This document shows, one piece after another, positions 42,788 through 53,441 of a DNA stretch of 64,000 nucleotides. The translations under genes were made by a program, and so were the position numbers. Source of the stretch: Robertmurraya massiliosenegalensis JC6 (GTDB taxonomy: Bacteria > Bacillota > Bacilli > Bacillales > Cytobacillaceae); contig NZ_HE978512.1 in assembly GCF_000311725.1 (NCBI RefSeq), positions 620,372 to 684,371 of the forward strand, read 5' to 3'. The notes beneath the pieces were generated by a model that worked only from the letters and a program-made list of their open reading frames with translations, was not told the DNA's origin and searched no databases. Position 1 is the first letter of the stretch; every line of letters starts with the position of its first letter.

Positions 42788-44383
42788 TTAAGATAGAGGC
42801 AACCATATGGTAAAAATAGTCCCTTTTCCTTGTTCACTTTCTACTTTGATTCTTCCATTATGCAATTCAATAATATTATAGCTTAACGATAATCCTAGAC
42901 CTAATCCGTTTTTCTTCGTTGAATGAAAAGGAACAGAAAGTTTGTCTAACGTATTTTGATCCATTCCAAATCCATCGTCTTTAATCCCGATTTCAATCCC
43001 ATTATCTAGATGACTCTGCTGAATATCAATTGATATATTCCCCTCAAACTCAATTGCATCATAGGCGTTCTGTAGAATATTTAGAAAGACCTGCTTCATT
43101 TTATCCTTATCTATTTGAACCTTTTCTTTATAAGAAGCATGATAATGAATCTTAATATTTTTATTTCTAAAATCATTCTCCATTAACGTCAAAATATCTT
43201 CGATAAGGGCATGTATGCTTACACTAGATTTCGAGATTTCTTTTTGATCAGGTTTTGCCATCATCACAAATTGCTGAACAAGATTTTTTATTCTTTCTAA
43301 TTCACTAAACATGATTCTAAAATATTCTTTTTGCTTATCGTTACCCGTTCTTAAACTTTCTTTAAGAACTACTAATAAACCAATGATGGATGTTAGTGGA
43401 TTTCGAATCTCATGAGCAAGTCCGGCACTTATTTTCCCTATTGCTGACAATTTCTCACTTAGCATCAGTTGTCTTTCCAAAACAAGTCTTTCTGTAATAT
43501 CTCTAAACTGGCCAAATGCTCCGTTTATTTGATTGGATTCATCATAGATGGGAAATGAGTCAAATAGATACGTTTTATTGGCTATCGATATTTCTACATC
43601 TTCGTACTTATTATGACCTCTTAACACATCCCCCATGTACTCTCCGATAACAGCTACTTCTGTAATTTGACGATTACAAATATCTTCTTTTTTGCAAGCT
43701 AAAACGTTCTCAGCAAAAGGGTTTATTTCGACTATTTTTCCGTCCTCATTGGCTAAAACGACCCCGTTTCGACTGTTCTCCATAAGCACTTGATTCAAGA
43801 CTAATAGTCTCTTATTTTGCTTCTTTACTCTAACCTCTCGTTCGATCGAATCTACAGCAGACTGAAGTAATCCTACATGGAAAGAAGATGCGTGATGAGC
43901 AGCCATCATTACCGAAATCGTTCCACTTATCTTCCCAGAGGAATAAAATGGTACAGAGAAACAAGCACTTTCATGTAAACATTGAAAGAAATGATCTGGT
44001 CCAATGAGTTGGGCTGATTGTCCTATTTTTAATGCCATTTCAATACTATTTGTTCCCGCCTCTTCTTCCTTTAATCTAATTCCGGTAGATAAACCTAAAG
44101 ATTCAATTTGCCCCTTAATCATTTCATCTCCGTACATCTCTATCATGTAACCTTCATGATCAGTAATAACGATAACAACGGCTGTCCCATCCAATTCAGC
44201 TATTAACTTCGTCATGAATGTTCTTGCTACAGAGATAGTTTCAGCGAGCTTAGTTTTCTTTTGTTCTAACTCTCTTTCTGACAATTTATCCTTAGGCGCC
44301 GAAAAAACATGCGGTTTCATGTTTCGATTAAGACATCTTTGGTGTGAATTATATATATAGGTATTTCTATTTTCCATCATCAT
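42788..44383 (-). CDS. Orphan sensor histidine kinase, GAF-PAS-HisKA-HATPase
   Basis: 531 residues, no membrane helices. Residues 40-190 resemble the AcoR/DhaR-type GAF region (VVIVITDHEGYMIEMYGDE, EEEAGTNSIEMAL, ACFSVPFYSSGKISGTISV). A PAS domain follows (NGVVLANEDGKIVEINPFAENVL, GAFGQFRDITER). HisKA: GKISAGLAHEIRNPLTSIIGL; ATPase: LNILQNAYDAI, DDGFGM, GLGLSLSYNIIELH. No response regulator is adjacent, as in phosphorelay kinases of sporulation. Start ATG 44383 (GGTGG upstream); ATG 44395 lacks a site. Confidence 0.92.
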   Translation of the reverse strand: MMMENRNTYIYNSHQRCLNRNMKPHVFSAPKDKLSERELEQKKTKLAETISVARTFMTKLIAELDGTAVVIVITDHEGYMIEMYGDEMIKGQIESLGLSTGIRLKEEEAGTNSIEMALKIGQSAQLIGPDHFFQCLHESACFSVPFYSSGKISGTISVMMAAHHASSFHVGLLQSAVDSIEREVRVKKQNKRLLVLNQVLMENSRNGVVLANEDGKIVEINPFAENVLACKKEDICNRQITEVAVIGEYMGDVLRGHNKYEDVEISIANKTYLFDSFPIYDESNQINGAFGQFRDITERLVLERQLMLSEKLSAIGKISAGLAHEIRNPLTSIIGLLVVLKESLRTGNDKQKEYFRIMFSELERIKNLVQQFVMMAKPDQKEISKSSVSIHALIEDILTLMENDFRNKNIKIHYHASYKEKVQIDKDKMKQVFLNILQNAYDAIEFEGNISIDIQQSHLDNGIEIGIKDDGFGMDQNTLDKLSVPFHSTKKNGLGLGLSLSYNIIELHNGRIKVESEQGKGTIFTIWLPLS

Positions 44384-44691
44384 TAAAGCCACCATCTACA
44401 AATTATTTTGCAAGTTATTCATTTCAACTTACTATGAATATATCATTAAACCACATTCTACACTAAAACGCAGTTAAGAATATTTATTCATAAATAAATT
44501 GTAATTGAAATACTATTGATTTCAATCTCATTTATTACATTTCAACAATTTACTAGTTGGCGAAACATTGTTCGCAGTATAAGGATAAGTGCAGCTGTCT
44601 CTGTTGCACCACTTTTTCGGGTAAATCATGGTCAACAGAGACAATAGAGATAAAATCCATATTATCTTTCATCATGATGTATATCACATAC

Positions 44692-44722
44692 AAAGACGAC
44701 CCACCTATTAGATGAGTCGTCC
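44692..44722 (-). terminator. Terminator of the dlt operon
   Basis: GACGACCCA (44695-44703) pairs with TGAGTCGTC (44713-44721) with one wobble, six bases after dltD. TTTGTATG follows on the minus strand. No other gene in 44396-44691. Confidence 0.75.
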
Positions 44723-44727
44723 TACTG

Positions 44728-45888
44728 TTATTCGAGGAACTTCTGCAAATCCTCATTTAAATATACCCAACCTTTCCAACCAATATGAATCGTGTCACGC
44801 ATAAAATACGGATCGTATTCATGGTCGGAATAGTCGGCATAAGTAAAGTCACTATCACTAATCTGCTTCTTAATACGAGAGTAGTAGTCTTGACGTCCTT
44901 TTTTAGGAAAGCCTGTGTAATCATAATACGCCCCATTCACGGGGATAATGACAAACAGTGGTTTAGCATCTGATTCTTTGAGAATATCAAGCATCAGTTG
45001 GAAATCATCGTATTCTAGCGATTCTGCATAGGAATGTCTTTTGTTCTTTCCTTCCATGCTCTTGATGTAGTCGTTCCGATGTTTATACACTCTATCATCA
45101 ATATAAAAGCGGGAATGTTGCGTCCTTTCTTCGCCATATGTAGCGGCTTGTGCCCGTAACTCCTCCCAAGTCTTGTCCTTCACTTCATCTGACTGATAAC
45201 GATTCGTTGGTTTATCCATCAGAATGGTGAAATACATATCTTTTTTCTTAAGAATCGATATATAAGCCTTTGCAGGAACTGATAAGGCATGAAACATCAC
45301 CTTTTTGTCATTCAGATACGCATTGTAAAGTTGAGAAAGGATCGTATCGTTCTTGACTGCATCGTACTGTTGTAAACGTTGCATCAATTTCCGTTTCACC
45401 TGCTCGTCCACTTCCTTATTGAAAGGAAGCTGGTACGCTTGCAGTGAGGAATAATTGGGTGAAAAATGCTGCTCGTCTGTACCATTCTTGACAAACCACT
45501 GCGGCGATACGATAATGACCATCTGCTTGTTCTTCAATTGTTTGGCATGCGTTGCAAAGTTTAAGTCATGAATAATAGAGGTCATTCCGCCTTTTCCAAT
45601 TAAATAAGGTGTAAAGGCTGCATCATTCGTTTCGAAATAATTCGATGGATGAAATGGATCCCAGCGCGACAATTCAGAAGAACCATAGATCGGGACATAC
45701 GTAGAACTTTTGAGCATTTCACTTTGCAAATAGGTTCCTTGAAACATATTTGGCTCCATACTGATAGCTGATTCTTCCAAACGATCTGCTGGAATTAATT
45801 TGGCCAGCCATGATTCAGGTATGAATACGACCCCTGTAAATAGGACCAATGCAAGTATGATTGGCCCAAACAGATACTTCTTCTTCAT
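44728..45888 (-). CDS. dltD: D-alanyl-lipoteichoic acid biosynthesis protein DltD
   Basis: 386 residues. N-terminal membrane anchor, then an extracellular SGNH-like domain: PIYGSSELSRWDPFHPSNYF holds the Ser, and FMRDTIHIGWKGWVYLNEDLQKF the Asp and His. It takes part in final D-Ala transfer to teichoic acid outside the membrane. Its start directly overlaps the stop of dltC (1 base). Last gene of the operon. Confidence 0.97.
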   Translation of the reverse strand: MKKKYLFGPIILALVLFTGVVFIPESWLAKLIPADRLEESAISMEPNMFQGTYLQSEMLKSSTYVPIYGSSELSRWDPFHPSNYFETNDAAFTPYLIGKGGMTSIIHDLNFATHAKQLKNKQMVIIVSPQWFVKNGTDEQHFSPNYSSLQAYQLPFNKEVDEQVKRKLMQRLQQYDAVKNDTILSQLYNAYLNDKKVMFHALSVPAKAYISILKKKDMYFTILMDKPTNRYQSDEVKDKTWEELRAQAATYGEERTQHSRFYIDDRVYKHRNDYIKSMEGKNKRHSYAESLEYDDFQLMLDILKESDAKPLFVIIPVNGAYYDYTGFPKKGRQDYYSRIKKQISDSDFTYADYSDHEYDPYFMRDTIHIGWKGWVYLNEDLQKFLE

Positions 45889-46124
45889 TATTTCAGCTCA
45901 TTTAGACGCTCAACGATAGCATTGGGTGTATTCCATGTATCTCGGTCAAACTCCGTTATTGGTACATTAATATCAAGCTGCTCCTCGAATTGAACAAGTA
46001 ATTCCACTGTCGCAAATGAATCCATCAATCCTGCCTCAAATATATCCAAATCATGCTCTTCTTTCACAACATCATCTTCACAAACTTCTGCAATAATTTG
46101 TAGTACCTTCTCTTTAAAATCCAT
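45888..46124 (-). CDS. dltC: D-alanine carrier protein
   Basis: 78-residue acyl-carrier-like protein. The phosphopantetheine Ser lies in GLMDSFATVELLVQFEEQL (about residue 35). It carries D-Ala from DltA to DltB. GGGGAATG-type site before the ATG, 15-base gap to dltB. Confidence 0.97.
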   Translation of the reverse strand: MDFKEKVLQIIAEVCEDDVVKEEHDLDIFEAGLMDSFATVELLVQFEEQLDINVPITEFDRDTWNTPNAIVERLNELK

Positions 46125-46139
46125 ATTTACATTCCCCTT

Positions 46140-47297
46140 TTATTGAAATGGTCTGCCGGAAAACAGATAAAAACCGAAACAAACGACATGAAAAGTGATG
46201 ACGATTGATACCATTGTCATTGCTCTTCCTGTTGGCCAGCGTTTATGTTTTTTATTCCAGCTCTCGAAGAAGTTAAATCCGGTCATCATCAAAGCATGGT
46301 AGGCTCCATACATGATGTACTGAATCGCCAATCCATGCCATACTCCCATCAGCAAAAACAGTAGGATATAACCTAAATTCGAAACGAGCATTTTGTTCTG
46401 TATCCATTTTTTCTTCTTCATTAGAAAGACGAAGCGCATGAATACATAATCACGGAACCAGAATGACAGTGACATATGCCATCTGTTCCAGAAATCCTTG
46501 ATGTTGCGGCTAATGAAGGGCTTATTAAAGTTCTCCGGTGATCGGATTCCCATAATATAACTAACTCCGACCGCAAATGCCGTATAGCCGGCAAAGTCGA
46601 AAAATAGGTATAAGCTATAACTGTACATATACAACAGTTCCTTCGTGATCTGACCATCCGCTATATAATCTAGATTCATAATGAAGTACGTATTGATGCT
46701 ATAACCAATGATAAATTTATATAAAAAACCAAGGAAGATTTTATTAATCCCTTTATAAAGCAGTCCCTTGTACTCCTCTTTTGTCCAGTGCTTTTCTTCA
46801 TCCTTTTGAAATCGGCGGAAGCGATCAATCGGACCTGATGAAATCGTTGGGTAAAACAGCATAAAATTGACAAGCTGAAAAGTCGAGATCTGCTCCTTAA
46901 TCAATCCATCTCTTGTTTCCATAATAATTTGGACCGCTCGGAATGTCAGATAGGAGATCCCTAGAAAGCTTGCCCAATTATCCACTGCCAAAATCGGCAA
47001 TACCTTCAATAAAATCAAAGGCAGAATCGACAGAAAACTAATTATATAGAATACGAGACTGATATTCTTTACCCGACGATACGTGATATAGCCTTTTACG
47101 AGTACAACCTGAAAGATGCTAAAGACTACTAACGAGAAGAAGCCTTCGTTTCCTCCAGAAAATATAATAGCCAATACAACAATGGTGACGAACACATTGT
47201 AATAACGCAGGCGCTTGCCCATTATGCCGAGAATCATCGTTGGCAACAGCAAAATACCTAGAATGATAAAGAAAAGGAATGAGCTATATGGGGTCAT
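46140..47297 (-). CDS. dltB: MBOAT-family D-alanyl transferase DltB
   Basis: 385 residues, about ten membrane helices. MBOAT core: [33 protein letters not shown] and catalytic His in [21 protein letters not shown]. Moves D-Ala across the membrane with DltC. Overlaps dltA by four bases. Confidence 0.97.
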   Translation of the reverse strand: MTPYSSFLFFIILGILLLPTMILGIMGKRLRYYNVFVTIVVLAIIFSGGNEGFFSLVVFSIFQVVLVKGYITYRRVKNISLVFYIISFLSILPLILLKVLPILAVDNWASFLGISYLTFRAVQIIMETRDGLIKEQISTFQLVNFMLFYPTISSGPIDRFRRFQKDEEKHWTKEEYKGLLYKGINKIFLGFLYKFIIGYSINTYFIMNLDYIADGQITKELLYMYSYSLYLFFDFAGYTAFAVGVSYIMGIRSPENFNKPFISRNIKDFWNRWHMSLSFWFRDYVFMRFVFLMKKKKWIQNKMLVSNLGYILLFLLMGVWHGLAIQYIMYGAYHALMMTGFNFFESWNKKHKRWPTGRAMTMVSIVITFHVVCFGFYLFSGRPFQ

Positions 47298-48802
47298 GCA
47301 AATACCTCTTCCTGCATTTTCTTACGGTCTGCTTTTCCATTCATCGTCATTGGAATAGCCGTATGATACGTGAACTTACGCGGGATCATATATGCTGGTA
47401 AGTGTAAAGCAAGATCCTTTCGAATCGCAGCAGTCAATTGGTACTCCTTCTCAAAGTTATGTTCCGCTGGTACCACCGCCGCAATCAAGTATTCAATTTC
47501 CTCGTTTGGTGCATAAGGGATAATAATGGCAGCCTTAATATACTTAGACTGATTAAGGTGGAACTCAATCTCCTCCAACTCCATTCGGTAGCCATGAAGT
47601 TTAATTTGATAATCCAGTCTGCCCAAGCAGTACACCAATCCGTCCTGAATAAAACCGGCGTCTCCGGTACGATAGGCCTTCATTCCGTCTATCATCCCGA
47701 ATGCATTTTCTGTCAGCAACGGTTCACCCAGATAGCCTTTTGAGACACTTGGCCCCACAAGGATAAGCTCCCCTTTTTCTCCTTCAGCAAGCGGATTACC
47801 CGATTCATCCACAACGAGAATACGCATATCAAATTTTGGATAGCCCACTGGTAGTGCTTTCTCTTTTGCAAGCAAATCTTCCTGAATTTCAATAGACGTC
47901 ACAGCTACTGTTGCTTCTGTAGGACCATACGTATTAAAAATCCTTGCACTTGGAAAACGTTCTTTCAGCTCTTTGGCTACAGCTAAAGGTAGGACCTCCC
48001 CACAAAAAAGGAATACCTCAAGATCAGGAAGCATCGTTTGATTAAAATCTGGATTTGGAAAACACATTTGTACAAAGGATGGCGTTGAAGTCCATATTTG
48101 TAATCCAGAATGACTTAAATTCTCAAACAAAAGCTTTGGCTTATTGATGACTTCTTTCTCCAATGTATGAATGGTACCCCCGCTCTGAAGCGATGGGTAA
48201 AAGTCCATGACAGACAGATCAAATGAGAAAGGCGCTTGGTTCAAGAACACCTTGCCTTGACCTAACGGAAAGTCACCTGTCATCCAATCGGTAAAAGATT
48301 GTAAATTTGCTGCAGTTATTTGCACACCTTTGGGATTACCAGTACTTCCGGATGTATAAATGATATAAAAAACTTCATCTGACTTAATCCAGTATTCATC
48401 ACTAATAAGCTCTCCTTGTTCTAGTACGAGTTCCAGTACCTGCATGTCTAAAACCATGACATGTTCAAAATCCAGCATGTTATCAGTTGTATTAATGACC
48501 AAACCTGCACCAGATTTTTCTACGATTAGACGAACTCGTTCCATTGGGATGGACGTATCAACCGGTATATAAGGATGTCCAGCCTGTGCACAGGCAAGGA
48601 ATGACACTGGCATATCCATTCCCATATGACCATACACGACAACTGGAGTCTGCCGCTCGAGCTGGATGGCTTGTATAAAACTTGCTAGCCTGCTCGATCT
48701 GCTCCATAGTTTTTTATAGTTAAGCGCTTTGTCCTCTGTACGAAACGCGATCTGTTCGGGGTTTCTTGCCGCATGCTGCGCAATCCATCTTAAAAGTTTC
48801 AT
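47294..48802 (-). CDS. dltA: D-alanine--D-alanyl carrier protein ligase
   Basis: 502-residue adenylation enzyme. AMP-binding motif [14 protein letters not shown] near residue 150, [12 protein letters not shown] near 293, [37 protein letters not shown] near 380, catalytic Lys in NGKADRKK at the end. Activates D-Ala and loads DltC. Confidence 0.97.
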   Translation of the reverse strand: MKLLRWIAQHAARNPEQIAFRTEDKALNYKKLWSRSSRLASFIQAIQLERQTPVVVYGHMGMDMPVSFLACAQAGHPYIPVDTSIPMERVRLIVEKSGAGLVINTTDNMLDFEHVMVLDMQVLELVLEQGELISDEYWIKSDEVFYIIYTSGSTGNPKGVQITAANLQSFTDWMTGDFPLGQGKVFLNQAPFSFDLSVMDFYPSLQSGGTIHTLEKEVINKPKLLFENLSHSGLQIWTSTPSFVQMCFPNPDFNQTMLPDLEVFLFCGEVLPLAVAKELKERFPSARIFNTYGPTEATVAVTSIEIQEDLLAKEKALPVGYPKFDMRILVVDESGNPLAEGEKGELILVGPSVSKGYLGEPLLTENAFGMIDGMKAYRTGDAGFIQDGLVYCLGRLDYQIKLHGYRMELEEIEFHLNQSKYIKAAIIIPYAPNEEIEYLIAAVVPAEHNFEKEYQLTAAIRKDLALHLPAYMIPRKFTYHTAIPMTMNGKADRKKMQEEVFA

Positions 48803-48820
48803 TTAAAGTATCTACTCCAT

Positions 48821-48967
48821 TTAAAAATCATTATAAATATAGTTGCCTGTATTGGCTGTATGGAAACCGTACATAAAGAACAAGGTAATTAGGATTGCCA
48901 AATAAAAACTAGTATGTAAAGCAAACCGGACACCAGTGCTCTTAAACAGTTGTTTAAGCTTATTCAT
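48821..48967 (-). CDS. dltX: DltX, small teichoic acid D-alanylation protein
   Basis: A 48-residue gene: starts MNKLKQLFKSTGVRFAL, one membrane helix (FYLAILITLFFMYGF), ends GNYIYNDF. The aromatic-rich YIYNDF end is the DltX hallmark, needed for the Dlt machinery at the membrane. It lies 18 bases before dltA and 13 after the regulator gene. Confidence 0.93.
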   Translation of the reverse strand: MNKLKQLFKSTGVRFALHTSFYLAILITLFFMYGFHTANTGNYIYNDF

Positions 48968-48980
48968 TTTCTCTCTTCTT

Positions 48981-49670
48981 TTATTCAAATTTATAGCCAG
49001 TTCCTATCACAGTACGGATATGATGGGATTCACAGCCTAATTTAGCTCTGAGCTTTTTAATATGGGTATCAACAACACGACTATCACCATCAAAATCCAG
49101 CCCCCATACATGGTTCAAGATGGTTTCACGAGAAAGAACATTATTTTTATGCTGAATCAAGAACAACAATAATTCATATTCCTTTGGTGTCAATTCGACT
49201 TGTTGACCCTCAAGCTGAAGCTGATGGGACTTCGTATTAATGGTTGCTTCACCGAAGCTAAGCATATGACCAGTTGGCAAATATTGTTCAGTTACTCGTT
49301 TCATTAAAGAATTAGCACGTGCTACTAACACTCTTGGACTGAATGGCTTCGTTACATAATCATCAGCTCCAAGTTCAAACCCATGAATTTTATCATCGTC
49401 ACTAGATTTTGCTGTTAGTAGAATAATGGGTACTCCTGACCTCATTCGAACGTGCTTGGTAACAGCAAACCCGTCCATTTGTGGCATCATAATATCGAGA
49501 ATGATTAAATCCGGAATTATAGCATCAAACCAGTCGATACCACTGCTGCCATTATCCGCTTCATACACTTCCCAGCCGTCCTTTTTGAAATAATCTGCTA
49601 CCACTTCTCGAATTCGTACTTCATCCTCGACAAGCACCACTTTCTTCCCCATCGTGAATCTTCCTTCCAA
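48981..49670 (-). CDS. OmpR-family response regulator linked to dlt
   Basis: 229 residues. Receiver with phospho-Asp in LIILDIMMPQMDG, Lys in VTKPFSPRVL; winged helix: LTPKEYELLLFLIQHKNNVLSRETILNHVWGLDFDGDSRVVDTHIKKLRAKLG. It lies between the kinase gene and dltX on one strand, with a 13-base gap to dltX. DltRS of Streptococcus agalactiae has the same linkage. It may control the dlt genes in response to cationic peptides. Confidence 0.93.
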   Translation of the reverse strand: MEGRFTMGKKVVLVEDEVRIREVVADYFKKDGWEVYEADNGSSGIDWFDAIIPDLIILDIMMPQMDGFAVTKHVRMRSGVPIILLTAKSSDDDKIHGFELGADDYVTKPFSPRVLVARANSLMKRVTEQYLPTGHMLSFGEATINTKSHQLQLEGQQVELTPKEYELLLFLIQHKNNVLSRETILNHVWGLDFDGDSRVVDTHIKKLRAKLGCESHHIRTVIGTGYKFE

Positions 49671-49729
49671 TTTCTAAATATTAACAAGGATATATGTCTT
49701 TCATGTGTCCTCATAAGAAATTAGTCCTA

Positions 49730-51472
49730 TTACTTAAAAAGGATATAGAAACGCACACCGTCAGGCATATTTTCGGCCCCGTATTGAAATCCATGTAAAT
49801 CTAATATTTGCTGAACAATTGCCAGTCCTAATCCTGTACCGCCCGTCATTCGGCTCCGAGAAGATTCGGTCCGATAGAAACGTCTCCAGATTTTATCCAG
49901 TTGCTCTTCTGGTATTTGCGTACCTTTGTTTTCAATTTTGAACACAACCCTACCGTTTTCCTGATCTAATTCAATTCGAATGACAATGACAGAATTGGGC
50001 TCACTATGCCGGACCGCATTTATAAGAAGATTTTGCATCACTCGTTCCAGCCACTCATAATCGGCCAAAATATGCTGTTCATTCTTCGGTAGGATTTCAA
50101 TTAGGACATCTTTCTTCTTTGCGATATAGAATAATTTATCAGCTAAGTTCTCTATCATTTCACTGAGTAGAAAAGATGTTTTTCTTAGCTTAATGGCACC
50201 GTTCTCCAACTTAGCCAAATCCAGCATATCTGTAATCAGCACTTCCATCTTTTCTGACTCTTCAATAATCACTTCTACATAGTGGTCTTGCTTATCCGGA
50301 TTAACGCCATCCTGTAGGCCTTCAGCGAAGCTTTTAACGATGCTAAGCGGTGTCTTCAGTTCATGTGATGCATGCTCAAAAAATTCACGCTGTTCCTTTT
50401 CCATCTGCACACGTTTTTCCACATCTTGCTTTAGCTTTCCATTGGCTTGTTTCAAATCATTTAATGCGACATCGAGATTTTTTGCCATAACAAGCATATT
50501 GTTTGAAAGGCTCCCCAATTCATCTTTCTGCTTAATCGGTTTCACCGTTGAAAAGTCTAAATGTACCATTTTTTTAGCCATTTCATTTAGCTTAATCAGC
50601 GGTCTGCTTACAATACGGGAAAAGAATAGCGAAAGCAAAAGAATGAGAACGAAGCCCGCTATTCCGATATATACATAAAAATGTTGAAGTGCTTCATTGG
50701 TTTCTCTGATTTCTTGAAGCGATGTGACAGATAACATAAATTGCATTTCGTCATCTTTTTTAATCGGCTCAATGAGTACTAAATTATGTTTACCACTCCA
50801 TGGCTCCACCCAATCCAGCTGCAAACTTTCCCCTTTGGAAAGCTGCTTGATCTGCTCTTCCTTTAATGGAAACCATTCCAACAGCGCATCGTAGAGAATT
50901 CCTAGTCCTCTTTCGATCATCCCAGCCTTAGGCAGTGAAATACTTTTTACTTTTCCTTCGATTGTCACTTCGTTCTCTACTAAGTCTTCACCGACACTAG
51001 CATCATTCTTCGTAATAACAGATGGATAAATGACTGAAGCTACTTCAGCATCTGCCTCTCCTTGCACCATCAATATATCGCCCTCTGCGATATGCAAAGC
51101 TCGAATCTGTTTTCCATAATGGGTGACGAGTAAGGAAAGAGATACCTCTACAACATTGCCATCTCCTGTTTCCAGCATGATAATAAACGGATCCTGTACC
51201 AACTGGAAACCTTCTGCATCGACAATCGTCAACGGACTTTTCGTCTTCCTCATGTAAGAAAGTGTCTGTTTTGTTAGTTCCGCTTCACTCCAAGAATTTT
51301 GTTCATACCCTTCTGCTAATTGATGTATGTACTCTGCTGCCTCTTTCGTTTTGTGATGCTGATAAAAACGATCAAAGAATAATAGCTGTAATATCAAAAT
51401 CATGGCGTAAAACACCAAAAAGAATAAAGCTGTTACAGCGAATAATTTAACAGTGATCCCGCGTTTTTTCAT
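49730..51472 (-). CDS. Membrane sensor histidine kinase linked to dlt
   Basis: 580 residues. Two membrane helices (12-34 and about 265-290) frame a 230-residue outer domain. HAMP (PLIKLNEMAKKMVHLDFS), coiled coil, HisKA (FFEHASHELKTPLSIVKSFAEG), ATPase (NLLINAVRHS, KIENKGT, TGGTGLGLAIVQQIL). First gene of the kinase-regulator-dltXABCD unit. The signal is unknown. Confidence 0.93.
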   Translation of the reverse strand: MKKRGITVKLFAVTALFFLVFYAMILILQLLFFDRFYQHHKTKEAAEYIHQLAEGYEQNSWSEAELTKQTLSYMRKTKSPLTIVDAEGFQLVQDPFIIMLETGDGNVVEVSLSLLVTHYGKQIRALHIAEGDILMVQGEADAEVASVIYPSVITKNDASVGEDLVENEVTIEGKVKSISLPKAGMIERGLGILYDALLEWFPLKEEQIKQLSKGESLQLDWVEPWSGKHNLVLIEPIKKDDEMQFMLSVTSLQEIRETNEALQHFYVYIGIAGFVLILLLSLFFSRIVSRPLIKLNEMAKKMVHLDFSTVKPIKQKDELGSLSNNMLVMAKNLDVALNDLKQANGKLKQDVEKRVQMEKEQREFFEHASHELKTPLSIVKSFAEGLQDGVNPDKQDHYVEVIIEESEKMEVLITDMLDLAKLENGAIKLRKTSFLLSEMIENLADKLFYIAKKKDVLIEILPKNEQHILADYEWLERVMQNLLINAVRHSEPNSVIVIRIELDQENGRVVFKIENKGTQIPEEQLDKIWRRFYRTESSRSRMTGGTGLGLAIVQQILDLHGFQYGAENMPDGVRFYILFK

Positions 51473-52017
51473 GTTATACTCCCTTATTTCTTGCGACAGT
51501 TTTATTCATAACTTAAGTTATGAGTATGTTTTTTATGTGTCCGAGTCGATTTCACAATGTACGAAGGTAAATTTAAAAACGAACACTTCCATCCTGAAGT
51601 TCTAATATTTATATTGTTTAGAGTTGCATTCATTCGTTTTTTAACTTGAGAAGCACTAGATATACTACCTTCTAAATAGTAAACATTTTTTCGAATTGTG
51701 GAACCTTTTTTTATTTCTAGAGAGATTACAAAATGAAAAATTGCTATAAGGGGAATCATATAAGAGAAGAAAGCTATTTTATGAGGTGGTATAGAACGAG
51801 GATTATGATACAAGCTGCTACGGTCTTTCGTGTGTGCGATTTATATATAAAATACATATTCAATAAGCTATTTAAAACCAAAAAACCACTTAAAGCACTT
51901 TCTCCTCAATGAATTAAGCGGCTTTTTTAAATCAAACTTCGCTCTGAACAAGTCCACAAAAAATTACGGATGAATTATACAAAGAATATTTCAATTGATC
52001 AACATCATCAAAGTACC
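51473..52017. other. Intergenic region with terminator of the SDR gene
   Basis: A stem at 51886-51893 with 51914-51921 (CCACTTAA/TTAAGCGG, one wobble) has T6 on the minus strand and ends the SDR gene's transcript. The rest of the region holds the upstream sequence of the sensor kinase. A 103-codon frame at 51502-51813 has no family pattern and I do not call it a gene. Confidence 0.6.
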
Positions 52018-52794
52018 TTACTTCTTAAACATGTTCGCTGCGATGTTTAGTACAGTCTTTCTAGGAAGCAAGCGAGAAAACAAGGAAAAAATATAGTTTG
52101 TTCTACCAGCTATTTGATAACTATTGCCTTTTTCTATTCCTTTAAAAGCCGTTTTCACTACTTCAATTGGTTCCATTCTATTTCCTTTTAAATGGTCTGA
52201 TCCAGATGAAGTGTGAAAAGAACTTCTTGTCTCACCAGGACATAGAGCTAAAATTTTGATCCCGTTCTCCCTATTTTCAGCCCATAATGCTTGTGTAAAA
52301 GATAATACATAAGATTTAGTCGCACCATAAACAGCCATGTAAGGAGCAGGTTGAAACGCTGTCATAGATGCAACATTTATAATAATCCCATTATTCCTTT
52401 TAATCATCGGTTCAAGAAATCTACGTGTTAGTTCTGTTAATGAAGTAATATTTAGCTGTATTTCATTGTTTATCCGTTCTTCGTTGATTTGATGAAAGCG
52501 TTCTAACGTTCCTGCTCCAGCATTATTCACAAGTATATCGATCCTAATCCCCCTCTCTTTTAGAGCATCCCATATTAACTTGGGCGCATGACGATTAGTC
52601 AAATCCATCGGTAAACTGATTACTTTTATACGATAATCTGACTCCAGTTTACTAGATAAACGATCTAGTTTATCTTTTGAACGAGCAACTAAAACGAGGT
52701 TACATCGCCTTTTTGCGAGTTCATATGCAAATACTTCCCCTATACCTGATGAAGCTCCCGTAATTAAAGCTGTTTTATTTTCATACTTTACCAT
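52018..52794 (-). CDS. Short-chain dehydrogenase/reductase
   Basis: 258 residues. NAD(P) motif TGASSGIGE, NNAGAG, catalytic Ser in INVASMTAF and YGATKSYVL (Tyr-x3-Lys). The basic RS after beta-2 (VARSKDKL) suggests NADPH. GGTGGAG lies before the ATG at 52794. The substrate is unknown. An ArsR-type regulator gene lies just upstream on the same strand and may control it. Confidence 0.93.
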   Translation of the reverse strand: MVKYENKTALITGASSGIGEVFAYELAKRRCNLVLVARSKDKLDRLSSKLESDYRIKVISLPMDLTNRHAPKLIWDALKERGIRIDILVNNAGAGTLERFHQINEERINNEIQLNITSLTELTRRFLEPMIKRNNGIIINVASMTAFQPAPYMAVYGATKSYVLSFTQALWAENRENGIKILALCPGETRSSFHTSSGSDHLKGNRMEPIEVVKTAFKGIEKGNSYQIAGRTNYIFSLFSRLLPRKTVLNIAANMFKK

Positions 52795-52900
52795 TTTCTC
52801 TCCACCTTTTATCAAATGTTTAAACACTTCGACGTTTTAGCGAAAAATAATACTTTCTAATTTGTCCTGATTCTTTGAACGTAGAAAGTAATTTTTCACC

Positions 52901-53269
52901 CTATATTTTGTCGTTTTCTTTATCTTGATGATTTTCAATTTCTTCAAGACTGGACACGATCTTTTTAAGCTGCTTCACAGTTGAATGGTTAGCAGTTAAC
53001 CAATAATAAACTTCTGTCGCTTCTTTTTTAGAATCTAAGATGCCTGCCATTTTCATTATTTTAAGGTGATGTGAAATAGTCGGTCTCGACATAGGAGATT
53101 GTTCAACAATTTGCGAAACATTAAGACGTTTCGATACCATAAACATCAGTAAAATATCTTGCCTAACTGGATCAGCTAGTGCCTTAAAGATCTCAGTACT
53201 CTTTCTAAGTTCGTTATAAAAAGCCTCCTTTTTCTTTAAAAGTGATTCATTCTTGTGCTTCTCAGTCAT
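52901..53269 (-). CDS. ArsR-family transcriptional regulator
   Basis: 122 residues. Winged helix: EIFKALADPVRQDILLMFMVSKRLNVSQIVEQSPMSRPTISHHLKIMKMAGIL, then KKEATEVYYWL. No metal-binding Cys pair as in ArsR/SmtB, so probably a metabolic or stress sensor. ATG 53269 with GGAGGATT. Lies 107 bases before the SDR gene. Confidence 0.92.
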   Translation of the reverse strand: MTEKHKNESLLKKKEAFYNELRKSTEIFKALADPVRQDILLMFMVSKRLNVSQIVEQSPMSRPTISHHLKIMKMAGILDSKKEATEVYYWLTANHSTVKQLKKIVSSLEEIENHQDKENDKI

Positions 53270-53441
53270 GATAATCCTCCACAACAAATCAAATGTTTAA
53301 ACTCATCGACATTATATCCCTCATTCTAAATTAATCTCCGTCAAACGTCAAATTATTTCCTCACTTAACTTTCCCTGCAAAAATTTAAACTCTGGATCAT
53401 CCCCATGATTGATTTAGAGTATTTCTGATATACAAGCCATT

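Noticed and set aside
44553-44756. 67-codon frame on the minus strand after dltD
   Set aside because: Starts inside dltD in another frame and runs through the dlt terminator; no ribosome site at any internal Met.
51502-51813. 103-codon frame on the minus strand
   Set aside because: No family pattern and no convincing ribosome site; lies in the AT-rich upstream region of the sensor kinase.
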